From the NCBI GenBank assembly GCA_963760285.1, contig CAVXCI010000001.1:620001-684000 (forward strand): a stretch of DNA of 64,000 bases, read 5' to 3'. The stretch is from PALSA-278 sp963760285. Lineage in GTDB: Bacteria; Acidobacteriota; Terriglobia; Acidiferrales; UBA7541. This document shows positions 50,778 to 60,117 of the stretch, in pieces; the stretch's first letter is position 1, and each line of letters starts with the position of its first letter. The notes under the pieces are model-generated. The model saw nothing but the letters and a program-made list of their open reading frames with translations. It had not been told where the DNA came from and searched no databases. The position numbers were made by a program, and so were the translations under genes.

Positions 50778-52224
50778 TCAGGCCGTGGCTTTCATTTTCT
50801 CTGCTGCCTGGCGTACTTCCTCGATGGAACCAACCATGTAAAAGGCCTGCTCCGGGACGTCGTCATGCTTGCCTTCCACGATTTCACGGAAGCCGCGGAT
50901 GGTGTCTTCAATTTTCACGTACTTCCCATCAAGTCCGGTAAATTGCGCGGCCACATACATGGGCTGGGAAAGGAATTTTTCAATTTTGCGCGCGCGCGCG
51001 ACGGTCTGCTTGTCGTCGTCGGAAAGCTCTTCGATGCCCAGGATGGCGATGATGTCCTGCAGATCCTTGTAGCGCTGCAAGACGCCTTTAACCGAACGGG
51101 CTACGTTGTAGTGCTCATCGCCGACAATGCGCGGGTCCAAAATACGGGAATAACTGGCCAGCGGATCCACGGCAGGATAAATTCCGCGCTCCACGATTTG
51201 GCGGCTTAGGTTGGTGGTGGCGTCGAGATGGGCGAACGTGGCGGCCGGCGCAGGATCGGTATAGTCGTCCGCGGGAACATAAATAGCCTGCACGGAGGTG
51301 ATGGAACCTTTTTTCGTGGAGGTGATGCGCTCCTGCAGTTCTCCGATTTCCGTGTTCAGGTTGGGCTGATATCCCGACGGCGGAAGGCATGCGGCCGAGA
51401 AGTGCGGAAACTTCAGAACCCGCCTGGACGAACCGGAAAATATTGTCGATGAAGAGCAGCACGTCCAAACCCTCTTCGTCGCGGAAATATTCCGCTACCG
51501 TGAGACCCGTGAGGCCCACGCGGAGACGCGCGCCGGGCGGCTCGGTCATCTGGCCGTACACGAGAGCGGCGCGGGATTTCTCGGAATCGCCGGGAACAAT
51601 GACTTTCGATTCAGCCATTTCGAGCCACAGGTCATTGCCTTCGCGAGTTCTTTCACCCACACCCGGCAAACACTGAAACGCCGCCGTGTTTCATGGCTAC
51701 GTTGTGAATCAACTCCATGATGAGCACGGTCTTGCCCACGCCGGCGCCGCCGAATAAACCAATTTTCCCGCCCTTCAGGTAAGGCTCCATCAAGTCCACT
51801 ACCTTGATGCCGGTTTCAAACATTTCCAGCGTGGTGGATTGGTCTTCGAGCGAGGGCGCCGGACGGTGAATGGGATAACGCTTCTCAGAATTCACCGGGC
51901 CGAGCTGGTCAACGGGCTCACCGAGCACGTTCATCACGCGGCCCAACGTGGCGCGGCCCACGGGCACGGAAATGGTTTCGCCCTGGTCAACCACTTTCAT
52001 CCCGCGAACGATTCCTTCGGTAGGCTTCATCGCAACGGTGCGTACGCGCCCTTCGCCCAGGTGCTGCTCCACTTCGCAAATCAAGTCAATGGGATCCGTG
52101 GTCTTGAAATCCTTCGCTGGTGATGCGGATGGCATTGTAAATTCAGGGCAGATGGCCTTCCGGGAATTGGACATCCACAACCGGGCCAATCACCTGCACG
52201 ACATGTCCAACATTTTTTTCCCAT
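50778..52224 (-). pseudogene. atpD: ATP synthase beta subunit (AtpD), frame broken as sequenced
   Basis: Catalytic F1 subunit. The ATG at 52224 has GGGAGG upstream; it should read MGKNVGHVVQVIGPVVDVQF, but seven A occur where six are needed, so the frame is lost after four codons. The core then runs intact: LICEVEQHLGEGRVRTVAMK, the P-loop GLFGGAGVGKTVLIMELIHN, another shift near 51665, TVAEYFRDEEGLDVLLFIDN, a shift near 51385, and QAIYVPADDYTDPAPAATFA with the IEELSDDDK version of the DELSEED lever. Total about 480 residues. As atpD should be essential here, the shifts are probably sequencing errors. Confidence 0.9.
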
Positions 52225-52241
52225 TTATGCCTCCCGCGGGT

Positions 52242-53153
52242 CTATTCGACGGCCGAGGCCGCCCCGCTGACGATTTCAATCAATTCCTTGGTGATGCCGG
52301 CCTGGCGAATTTTGTTCATTTCCAAAGTGATGGAATCAATCAGGTCGGCGGCATTGTTGGTGGCCGATTCCATGGCGGTCATGCGCGCGGCATGCTCCGC
52401 GGTGGCCGATTCCAGTAGAACGCGGTAAATCTCCGCCTGCAAATACCGGGGCGCCAGCGCCGCAAAGATTTCAACTGGAGGCTGCTCATAGATGTAGTCC
52501 ACCAGATGCTCGCCGCCTTCCGTCGTTACTTCGGGCAATCCTTGCGGCACGTGCCCTTCGTCGTGCTCGAATTCCGCGGGCGGGATGGGAAGTAACTGCT
52601 CCACGCGAAGCCGCTGCACCAGAACATTCTTGAACTCGTTGTAAACGACGAAGACCGCATCCACGGCGCCGCTGATGTAGATCTCCGCTACCTGCGCGGC
52701 AATTTCCTTAGCCTTGCCAAAATCAGCCTTCTCGGATACGCCCAGGTATTCACCGGCCAGCGTCCATCCGCGCTTCCGAATGGAATCGCGGCCTTTGCGG
52801 CCGATGGCAATCACTTCAGGATTCTGGGATTCGTTCTGGCGCAGGAATTCCAGGGCGCGGCGAATGACGTTCCCATTGAACGCTCCGCAAAGCGAACGAT
52901 CTCCGGTCAGTACCAGCACCAAAATTCTCTTCTGCTCGCGCCGTTCGAGAAGCGGATGCCGGGCGCCATCTTCGGCGCGCGCCTCCACGGAATGCAGGAC
53001 GCGGTGAATCTGCCGCGCGAATGGCCGGGCGGCAATCAGGGCTTCCTGCGCGCGGCGGAGCTTGGCCGCAGCCACAAACTTCATGGCGCGGGTGATCTGC
53101 TGGGTGTTTTTCACCGAGCGGACACGGCGCCGATAATCGAGGAGCGTAGGCAT
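52242..53153 (-). CDS. atpG: ATP synthase gamma subunit (AtpG)
   Basis: 303 residues and intact. Central stalk that rotates inside the alpha3beta3 head. Long N- and C-terminal helices are present: MPTLLDYRRRVRSVKNTQQI with TRAMKFVAAAKLRRAQEAL, and the end MTAMESATNNAADLIDSITL with MNKIRQAGITKELIEIVSGA. The middle Rossmann-like domain includes VLTGDRSLCGAFNGN. Stands between atpA and atpD in the usual order. Confidence 0.97.
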   Translation of the reverse strand: MPTLLDYRRRVRSVKNTQQITRAMKFVAAAKLRRAQEALIAARPFARQIHRVLHSVEARAEDGARHPLLERREQKRILVLVLTGDRSLCGAFNGNVIRRALEFLRQNESQNPEVIAIGRKGRDSIRKRGWTLAGEYLGVSEKADFGKAKEIAAQVAEIYISGAVDAVFVVYNEFKNVLVQRLRVEQLLPIPPAEFEHDEGHVPQGLPEVTTEGGEHLVDYIYEQPPVEIFAALAPRYLQAEIYRVLLESATAEHAARMTAMESATNNAADLIDSITLEMNKIRQAGITKELIEIVSGAASAVE

Positions 53154-53205
53154 CTATTTCCCGGAATCCATTTCCCGATTCACAAATTTTCCTGCTTCGC
53201 CAAAC

Positions 53206-54744
53206 CTATCGCGTCGCAACCACAGCGGCGGTGGGCACAAAACGCTCCTTGAAAGCATCCAGCGCCTGTTTGGTCTCCGCCTTCAGGGCGTCATCAAAGG
53301 CTTTCTTGACCCGGATTTTCTCCATCAGGCCGCTATAGTTCGTTTCCATGAACGGCAGAAGCTCTTTTTCGAACCGTCCGCAATCGGAGAGCTCCAGCTT
53401 GTCCAAGTATCCATTGACGCCGGCGAAAATCGCGATCACCTGCTGCTCTACGGCCAGCGGCTTGTATTGATCCTGCTTCAAGACTTCAGTGAGGCGTTGT
53501 CCACGAGCCAACTGCGCCTGCGTGGCTTTGTCCAATTGTTCCGCGCCGAACTGCGCGAAGGCGGCCAGATCGCGGTACTGCGCCATGTCGAGGCGGAGGG
53601 TGCCGGCCACCTGCCGCATGGCCTTAATCTGGGCGTTGCCGCCAACACGGCTCACGGAAAGTCCCACGTTCACCGCGGGCCGAATGCCGCTATTGAAAAG
53701 ATCCGCTTCCAGATAAATCTGGCCATCGGTGATGGAAATCACATTGGTGGGAATGTATGCGGAAACGTCGCCGGCTTGAGTTTCAATCACCGGCAAAGAA
53801 GTCAGCGAACCGGCGCCCAATTTGTCGTTCAGTTTGGCGGCGCGCTCCAGCAAGCGCGAATGGAGGAAGAATACATCACCGGGATAGGCTTCGCGGCCGG
53901 GCGGACGGCGCAACAAAAGCGAAATTTCGCGATAGGACTGCGCGTGCTTGGAAAGATCGTCGTAGAACGTGACGGCGTGGCGCTTGGAGTCGCGGAAATA
54001 TTCTCCCATGGCGCAGGCCGCGAATGGGGCAATGTACTGCATGGTTGCCGGCTCAGTGGCGGACGCAACCACCACGATGGTGTAGTCCATCGCACCGTAA
54101 TCGGTAAGCGTCTTGATGACTTGGGCCACGGTGGAGCGCTTCTGGCCGATGGCGCAGTAGATGCAAATCATGTCGCCACCACGCTGATTCAGAATGGTGT
54201 CCAAAATGATGGCGGTTTTGCCAGTCTGGCGGTCGCCAATAATTAATTCGCGCTGTCCGCGGCCGATGGGGATCATGGCATCAATGGCTTTGATACCCGT
54301 CTGCAGCGGCTCGCGAACCGGCTGGCGGTCCACCACGCCTGGCGCGACGCGTTCGAGCGGGCTTCGCTGATTGGTAAGGATAGGGCCTTTTCCATCCAGC
54401 GGAACTCCCAGAGGGTTCACCACGCGGCCAATCAGCGCCTCTCCCACCGGAACGGACATAATGTTGTCTGTCCGCTTGACGACATCGCCCTCGCGGATTT
54501 CAGCGTATTCGCCCAGCAGCACCGCGCCAACCTGGTCTTCCTCCAAATTCAGCGCGATTCCAAAAACATCATGGGGAAAGGTAAGCATTTCGCCGGCCAT
54601 CACCTTGTCCAGGCCATGGATGCGGGCAATGCCGTCCCCCACGGAAATAACCGAGCCGACTTCCTCGACGGAAACGTTCTGCCGGTAATTCTCGATTTGT
54701 TCCCGGATAATTTTTGTGATTTCGTCCGCTTTGATGTTGGCCAT
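53206..54744 (-). CDS. atpA: ATP synthase alpha subunit (AtpA)
   Basis: 512 residues from the ATG at 54744 (ANIKADEITKIIREQIENYR); the frame is open to 54852 but would then overlap atpH. Non-catalytic nucleotide-binding F1 subunit. P-loop in IIGDRQTGKTAIILDTILNQ, the alpha signature PAVNVGLSVSRVGGNAQ and the C-terminal helices are all present; length normal. Ten bases separate it from atpH. Confidence 0.97.
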   Translation of the reverse strand: MANIKADEITKIIREQIENYRQNVSVEEVGSVISVGDGIARIHGLDKVMAGEMLTFPHDVFGIALNLEEDQVGAVLLGEYAEIREGDVVKRTDNIMSVPVGEALIGRVVNPLGVPLDGKGPILTNQRSPLERVAPGVVDRQPVREPLQTGIKAIDAMIPIGRGQRELIIGDRQTGKTAIILDTILNQRGGDMICIYCAIGQKRSTVAQVIKTLTDYGAMDYTIVVVASATEPATMQYIAPFAACAMGEYFRDSKRHAVTFYDDLSKHAQSYREISLLLRRPPGREAYPGDVFFLHSRLLERAAKLNDKLGAGSLTSLPVIETQAGDVSAYIPTNVISITDGQIYLEADLFNSGIRPAVNVGLSVSRVGGNAQIKAMRQVAGTLRLDMAQYRDLAAFAQFGAEQLDKATQAQLARGQRLTEVLKQDQYKPLAVEQQVIAIFAGVNGYLDKLELSDCGRFEKELLPFMETNYSGLMEKIRVKKAFDDALKAETKQALDAFKERFVPTAAVVATR

Positions 54745-54754
54745 TCCCGTTCCC

Positions 54755-55294
54755 TCACGAATCCGCTTCGAGTTGCGATTGCAAGCGGGCCAGCTGCTCG
54801 CGCACTGACCCGTCGTAAACCGTGGAGCCGATGCGCACCACCGCTCCACCAATCAGATTTGCGTCCAGGCGATACTGGGCTTCGATCTTCTTCCCGGTCA
54901 CGTGTGCGAGCGCACCCAGAAGTGCCGACTTTTCCTGCTCATTGAGTGCCATCGCCGAAGCCACGTCGGCTTGGGCGATCCCCAGCCTGCGGCGCAATTC
55001 CTCATCAAATTCAGTACGGATGGCGGGCAGCAACGCCATGCGCTTGTGGTCCACCAATAGATGCAGACAGTTCCGAACCGCCGGAATAATCTCAAGCGGA
55101 GGGGCGAGTTTGTCAATCAACTCATGTTTCGCCGGTGATGGAACTGCCGGGCTGGTGATGAAATTCCTGAGTCCCGCCGACTCTGCCCACACTTGCGAAA
55201 AGGCGGCCAGGCCATCCCGGGCCGGGCCGGTCTGGTTGCGCGCCAGGGCCACGTCAGCCAACGCCACGGCATATCTTTGTGTAATGCGGCTCAT
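54755..55294 (-). CDS. atpH: ATP synthase delta subunit (AtpH)
   Basis: 179 residues, normal for bacterial delta (OSCP-like), which links the peripheral stalk to the top of F1. Recognisable parts: ITQRYAVALADVALARNQTG at the N-terminus and VRIGSTVYDGSVREQLARL at the C-terminus. Its ATG overlaps the atpF stop by four bases. Confidence 0.94.
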   Translation of the reverse strand: MSRITQRYAVALADVALARNQTGPARDGLAAFSQVWAESAGLRNFITSPAVPSPAKHELIDKLAPPLEIIPAVRNCLHLLVDHKRMALLPAIRTEFDEELRRRLGIAQADVASAMALNEQEKSALLGALAHVTGKKIEAQYRLDANLIGGAVVRIGSTVYDGSVREQLARLQSQLEADS

Positions 55295-55887
55295 GGCGCG
55301 GTGGCCGCCAAGTCGTCAACGAATTCGTGAATCAGCAAAGCTTCCGCTTCGCCGTTGACGCGCTCGCGAAGTAAGGACTCCGCGCGGGTCAGTGCCAATC
55401 GCACCGCTTCCACCTTCAATTCCAGGCGCGCGGCCCGACCGGCGGCTTCCATTTCCGCCTGCGCGGCGCGCTCTATTTTTTCAATTTCACCGCGAACCAT
55501 GGCGCGCAGCCTGTCGGCTTCCGCGTCCGCATCGCGCCGGGCGGATTCCCGCATGCGTTCAATTTCGATGGGAAGCCCGGCTAGTTTCACTTCCGTAGCC
55601 TTCAATTCGCGGGCGCAATTGTCGCGCAATTGCGCGGCTTCCTGGATAGCGCGCCCAATACCCCGGGCGCGATCGCGAAGTTGCGGCGTGGCAAATTTCT
55701 TCATGAAGTAGGCGACGGCGCCAACAACAATCAGGAAATTGATCCAGCGGAAAATCCAACCGGTGGGGGTGTCTTCGGGCGCGCTGCCTTCCTGAGCGGC
55801 AAGAACCGGAGATGCCAACAACAAACAGGAGAGCAGGGCGGCAAACACAAAGCTGGTGGAGCAAATTTTCCCGCGGACGGCGGTCAT
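55291..55887 (-). CDS. atpF: ATP synthase b subunit (AtpF) with N-terminal signal-like sequence
   Basis: 198 residues. A signal-peptide-like segment (FVFAALLSCLLLASPVLA) precedes the true membrane anchor (WIFRWINFLIVVGAVAYFMK), and a long charged helix follows (residues ~75-190) that forms the peripheral stalk. An extra N-terminal hydrophobic segment of this kind is seen in ATP synthase b subunits of acidobacteria and deltaproteobacteria. It overlaps atpF' upstream and atpH downstream by four bases each. Confidence 0.92.
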   Translation of the reverse strand: MTAVRGKICSTSFVFAALLSCLLLASPVLAAQEGSAPEDTPTGWIFRWINFLIVVGAVAYFMKKFATPQLRDRARGIGRAIQEAAQLRDNCARELKATEVKLAGLPIEIERMRESARRDADAEADRLRAMVRGEIEKIERAAQAEMEAAGRAARLELKVEAVRLALTRAESLLRERVNGEAEALLIHEFVDDLAATAP

Positions 55888-56351
55888 CGCGCCCCCGCAG
55901 GGTTAGGGCCAGACGGGCGGAGCATGGTCTGCACGATCTCCCCGGCCAATTCATTGGTTTGCGCTTCCACTAGCTTGCGGGATGCCACAAGGTCTGCCTG
56001 GATGCGTGTTTTTTCTTCACGCACGCGTTGCTGCGCCTGGGCACGCGCCGCGCTTAGCTGGCGCGCCCGTTCATCAAGAACGAACTGCCGTGAAGCTTCC
56101 TGTTCCGTATAGATCTCTACGCGCGCGTGCTTTAACGCTTCCTCATATTCCCTGGTTTTCTCGCGGTTGCGCGCCTGCAGTTTTTCGGCCTCCGCACGGG
56201 CCCCTTCAATGCGGCGATGGCGCTCGTCCATGGCATGCAGGATGGGCTTGAAGAAAACACTCTTGGCAAAAATATAAAAAAGGAAAACGATGACGACCGT
56301 GGGGATCGCCTGAAGAAACAGTTGTCCGAGCTGGCGCAGCAATTCCTGCAT
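55884..56351 (-). CDS. atpF: ATP synthase b-prime subunit (AtpF')
   Basis: 155 residues: short amphipathic start, one transmembrane helix (IPTVVIVFLFYIFAKSVFF), then the long stalk helix rich in Glu, Arg and Ala (RRIEGARAEAEKLQARNREK). A second, different b subunit means the stalk is a b/b' heterodimer, as in photosynthetic and many other bacteria. First gene of the F1/stalk cluster; the a and c subunit genes are not adjacent, so the ATP synthase genes are split between loci. Confidence 0.92.
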   Translation of the reverse strand: MQELLRQLGQLFLQAIPTVVIVFLFYIFAKSVFFKPILHAMDERHRRIEGARAEAEKLQARNREKTREYEEALKHARVEIYTEQEASRQFVLDERARQLSAARAQAQQRVREEKTRIQADLVASRKLVEAQTNELAGEIVQTMLRPSGPNPAGAR

Positions 56352-56526
56352 GATGTCCGGTGTGACCGGTTGATTTATCTCCCAGGACGGTCCCCGACCC
56401 CGTCCAGATGCCCGCGCAGAACGGTTCGCGAGGCGGTAACAAAAGGCGAGATTATGGCATTGAACCGCGCTCCCGTCAACGCAGGGGCGGCAGTTCGGAT
56501 TGCGGTTTGAACGGCTTCACGCCGAC

Positions 56527-57189
56527 TCAGGCCGCGCCTTTCCGACTATAGATTGTCGCATATTTGGGGGGCTCGAGACCCGGCAGGAGCCTGGGATCAG
56601 GAACGAGAGACCCAGGTTGAAGCGTAAGAGGCAGCACGCCTGCCCAGATGGGCAGGGCATAATCGGCTTCGTCATCCTTGGGAGGGCCGGAGCGCACCTT
56701 GGCGGAAACCTCCTCCAGGGGCAGACGCAAAACAGTGGTGGCGAGTAATTCCTGCGCGGTGGGGGTACGAACGTCAGCCCAGCGCCCGGCCATAATGCGC
56801 TCGGTAAAGACGTGTAAGGCGGCCATTTTCTCTTTTTCGTCCAAAACCTGCGTGGCCAGGCCCAGTGCGACAACAGAACGGTAATTAATCGAATGGTGAA
56901 ATGCGGACCGCGCCATGACGATACCGTCGATGAGCGTTACCGTGAGGCAGATACGGATGCCATCACTAATATTGCGTAGCATACGACTGGCTGCGGACCC
57001 GTGAAACAGAATCTCTGCACCATTTCGGGCATAAAGCGTGGGAATGACGAATGGTTGCGCATCAACGACAAACCCAACATGGCAGACGAGTCCTTCATCA
57101 AGAATCGCATGTACCGCTCCGGCATCGTATTTGCCACGGTCGGGGATTCTAACGACGCGCGTGCGGTCAGTCGGCGTGTAATTCGGCAT
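56527..57189 (-). CDS. Pyridoxamine 5'-phosphate oxidase-like (flavin-binding split barrel) protein
   Basis: 220 residues from the ATG at 57189, with GGAGG upstream; the frame is open to 57351 without similarity. The family is the PNPOx-like split barrel that binds FMN, F420 or heme. Visible motifs: TRVVRIPDRGKYDAGAVHAI, GFVVDAQPFVIPTLYARNGA, LFHGSAASRMLRNI and the later NYRSVVALGLATQV. Relatives include NimA-type nitroreductases. The specific activity cannot be assigned. Confidence 0.85.
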   Translation of the reverse strand: MPNYTPTDRTRVVRIPDRGKYDAGAVHAILDEGLVCHVGFVVDAQPFVIPTLYARNGAEILFHGSAASRMLRNISDGIRICLTVTLIDGIVMARSAFHHSINYRSVVALGLATQVLDEKEKMAALHVFTERIMAGRWADVRTPTAQELLATTVLRLPLEEVSAKVRSGPPKDDEADYALPIWAGVLPLTLQPGSLVPDPRLLPGLEPPKYATIYSRKGAA

Positions 57190-57500
57190 GCGGGCCTCCG
57201 GCAGCTTCCTTTCGGCAAACTTGAAGATTAACGACGCGGCTCGACATAGGAAAACTGCCCATCGCTTATCGCACGTACGCCACTGTTCGTCCAGAGCCAT
57301 TTTGGAATCGCGGGAGAGATGAAATTCGAAGCGATGGACGAATCGGACCATTGCGCAGGTAGCGCGAGGGCAGCGGCTCGGCTAGAATGGACAATCCGTA
57401 CCCGGATGTGCATTCGACTCCCGGGAAATTCGAGCCGCGACGCAGTCTGCTCTTGAGAGAAGCAGAAGAGCTCTACTTGTACTGAGTGAAGGAGATGTAC
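57190..57500. other. Divergent intergenic region
   Basis: 311 bases between the PNPOx-like gene (minus) and the acyl-CoA dehydrogenase gene (plus). Part of it is open in frame with each neighbour but shows no conserved sequence. No clear promoter boxes or operators were identified. Confidence 0.4.
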
Positions 57501-58670
57501 ATGCCCTCATTTCCGGGGGTTGATTTCATTGATTTCGATTCCCTGCTGAGTGACGAGGAAAAGCTTGCGCGGCAATCGGCGCGGCGGTTTGTGGACGAGG
57601 AAATTCTGCCGCACATCGAAGAATGGAACCGCGAAGGGAAATTCCCGCTGCATCTTGTCCCGCAGATGGCCGAACTGGGCCTGTTCGGCGCGAGCTTGAA
57701 AGGTTATGGCTGCGCGGGAATGTCCAATGTGGAATACGGATTGGTTACGCAGGAACTGGAGCGGGGCGATTCAGGGCTGCGCAGCTTTGTTTCCGTGCAG
57801 TCCGCGCTCGTGATGTTCCCCATTTATGCGTATGGCAGCGACGCACAAAAGGAAAGGTGGCTGCCACTTCTGCAACAGGGAAAGGCGATCGGCTGTTTTG
57901 GATTGACAGAGCCACAGTTTGGTTCAAATCCCGGCGGCATGCTCACCCGCGCGAAGAAGGCATCCGATGGTTACGTCCTGAGCGGCGAAAAAATGTGGAT
58001 TACCAACGGGTCCATCGCGGACGTGGCGGTGATCTGGGCCAAATGCGAGGACGACAAGATCCGCGGCTTTTTGGTGGAAAAGGGCACGCCGGGTTTCAAG
58101 GCGTGGGACGTTCATGGCAAATGGTCGCTGCGCGCGTCGGTAACATCTGGTCTGGCCATGACCGATTGCCACATCCCGGCGGAAAATCTGTTGCCCGACG
58201 TGGAGGGCTTGAAAGGCCCACTGGGCTGCCTGAACCAGGCGCGTTACGGAATCGGTTGGGGCGCGCTGGGTGCGGCGATGGCCTGCTACGATACCGCGTT
58301 GAACTATTCCAAGCAGAGAAAACAGTTCCGCGGCCAGCCCATTGCCTCGCATCAATTGGTTCAGGAAAAACTCGTCACCATGATCACGGAAATCACCAAA
58401 GGACAATTGCTGGCGCTGCACGTGGGGCGGCTGAAGGACGCCGGGCGCGTCCATTTTTCGCACATCTCCATGCTGAAAATGAACAACGTGAGAATCGCGT
58501 TGGAGACTGCGCGGATGGCGCGCGACATCCTGGGCGCCAACGGTATTGTGGACGATTATTGCGTGATGCGGCACATGAACAATCTTGAATCGGTCTATAC
58601 CTATGAAGGCACGAACGACATTCACAAGCTGATCATCGGCGAACGCATCACCGGGATTTCCGCGATCTGA
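57501..58670 (+). CDS. Acyl-CoA dehydrogenase, glutaryl-CoA dehydrogenase-like
   Basis: 389 residues from the ATG at 57501, seven bases after GAAGGAG; the frame opens at a GTG (57486) that lies in the ribosome site. FAD enzyme of the acyl-CoA dehydrogenase superfamily. Motifs: CFGLTEPQFGSNPGGMLTRA and MWITNGSIADVAVIWAK for FAD and substrate binding, and the catalytic E369 in YTYEGTNDIHKLIIGERITG. This terminal sequence and the GYGCAG loop are typical of glutaryl-CoA dehydrogenases (lysine/tryptophan degradation), so that activity is likely but not proven. Its TGA overlaps the next ATG by one base. Confidence 0.9.
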   Translation: MPSFPGVDFIDFDSLLSDEEKLARQSARRFVDEEILPHIEEWNREGKFPLHLVPQMAELGLFGASLKGYGCAGMSNVEYGLVTQELERGDSGLRSFVSVQSALVMFPIYAYGSDAQKERWLPLLQQGKAIGCFGLTEPQFGSNPGGMLTRAKKASDGYVLSGEKMWITNGSIADVAVIWAKCEDDKIRGFLVEKGTPGFKAWDVHGKWSLRASVTSGLAMTDCHIPAENLLPDVEGLKGPLGCLNQARYGIGWGALGAAMACYDTALNYSKQRKQFRGQPIASHQLVQEKLVTMITEITKGQLLALHVGRLKDAGRVHFSHISMLKMNNVRIALETARMARDILGANGIVDDYCVMRHMNNLESVYTYEGTNDIHKLIIGERITGISAI

Positions 58671-59956
58671 TGAAACTCTTCAAGAATCGCGCCTTTTCGC
58701 CTTCTCATCGCGCTATCCTCTGCGCGCTGGCGGCCATCGCGTTTTCCCTCGCCGCGCCCGGGCAGCATACCGCGGCACCGGCTACGGTATTCAAGGAACG
58801 CCCCAAAATCCGTGCGATCACCGCGTTTGTGAAGCTGGACCGCAACCATTACAAGCAGCAGGTCCAGGATGCGTACGCTTTCCTGCGTACCGCCAGCGAC
58901 ACCTTCAAAAAATCAGGCTACGACGTTCAGGGGATGCGCATTACCACGCAGCCGTTTCCGGAATACGCCGGTGAATTGACCGGCCGCTCGGCGCTGGACT
59001 TTTTCCAGGACTACGATCGGCTGGTCTCCAGCCTGGGTCTCGACGCATCCATTGGCCCTGCCATGATGTCCGATCGAGATGATCCACGGCAGGCACTGAT
59101 GCTGGCGAAGATTCTGGAGAAGACCAATACGCTTGAGGGCAGCCTGATCATCGCGGACTCCGAGGGCATACACTGGCACGTGATTAGCGCGGCATCGCGC
59201 CTGATCATCGATGTGGCGGAACACACGCCGCACAGTCAGGGAAATTTTCGCTTTGCGGCCACGGCGATGCTGAAAAGCGGAACGCCGTTCTATCCGGGTT
59301 CGTATTACACCGGCGTGGGCAACCAGTTCTCTCTCGCTTTGCAGTCGGCGAATGTGGTTAACGAAGTTTTCGAACGGACCCAGGACCCAGTGGCGGCAGA
59401 AAAGATGCTGGAGCAAGCGCTGGAGATGCATATACATGCGTTGGATACCACGGCGCGTCTATTAGCGCGACAGAATAATTGGATTTATGGCGGCGTGGAC
59501 CTTTCTCCCGCTCCGCTGAAGGATGTTTCCATTGGAAGCGCTATCGAGCATTTCACCGGCGGACGCTTTGGGACCAGCGGCACTTTGACCGCTGCGGCCA
59601 CTATCACGCAAGCCCTGCGGGCGATCCCCTTTGCCCACGTGGGATATTCCGGGTTGATGCTCCCCATTCTGGAAGACTCCGTTCTGGCGAAACGCTGGGG
59701 TGAAGGCGCCATCAACGTGGACGCCCTGCTGGCTTATTCCGCGGTTTGCGGGACTGGCCTGGATACCGTTCCGCTGCCCGGCGACGTCAGCAGAGAGCAG
59801 CTCGACAAAATCCTCGGCGACGTGGCTGAATTGGCCTATAAATGGGACAAGCCTCTTTCGGCGCGCCTTCTGCCGGTAACGGGCAAGGATGCCGGCGATT
59901 ACACTGATTTCGTTGATCCCTTCCTGGTGAATACCAAGCTTCAGCCGCTTCCCTGA
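58670..59956 (+). CDS. DUF711 family protein with signal peptide
   Basis: 428 residues. The N-terminus is a probable Sec signal (FKNRAFSPSHRAILCALAAI, then AFSLAAPG). The rest matches the DUF711/UPF0210 family: IRAITAFVKLDRNHYKQQVQ, GRSALDFFQDYDRLVSSLGL, GGVDLSPAPLKDVSIGSAIE and the C-terminal GLDTVPLPGDVSREQLDKI. Cytoplasmic members exist whose structure is known but whose reaction is not; an exported version is unusual. Translation is coupled to the acyl-CoA dehydrogenase by a TGATG overlap. Confidence 0.88.
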   Translation: MKLFKNRAFSPSHRAILCALAAIAFSLAAPGQHTAAPATVFKERPKIRAITAFVKLDRNHYKQQVQDAYAFLRTASDTFKKSGYDVQGMRITTQPFPEYAGELTGRSALDFFQDYDRLVSSLGLDASIGPAMMSDRDDPRQALMLAKILEKTNTLEGSLIIADSEGIHWHVISAASRLIIDVAEHTPHSQGNFRFAATAMLKSGTPFYPGSYYTGVGNQFSLALQSANVVNEVFERTQDPVAAEKMLEQALEMHIHALDTTARLLARQNNWIYGGVDLSPAPLKDVSIGSAIEHFTGGRFGTSGTLTAAATITQALRAIPFAHVGYSGLMLPILEDSVLAKRWGEGAINVDALLAYSAVCGTGLDTVPLPGDVSREQLDKILGDVAELAYKWDKPLSARLLPVTGKDAGDYTDFVDPFLVNTKLQPLP

Positions 59957-60117
59957 CCGCTCCGCATTCCGCAGTAGTCCCGCGAAGATGTTTTGTTTAT
60001 GATAGGCGCCGCCCCAGACAGGGATATTCCCGGGGTGGATGCGGCGCGGCAACCTGAACGCATTTCGATTGACACAACGCTTTTGCGATTGACCAAAATC
60101 CAGCATGGGGTGCTCAA

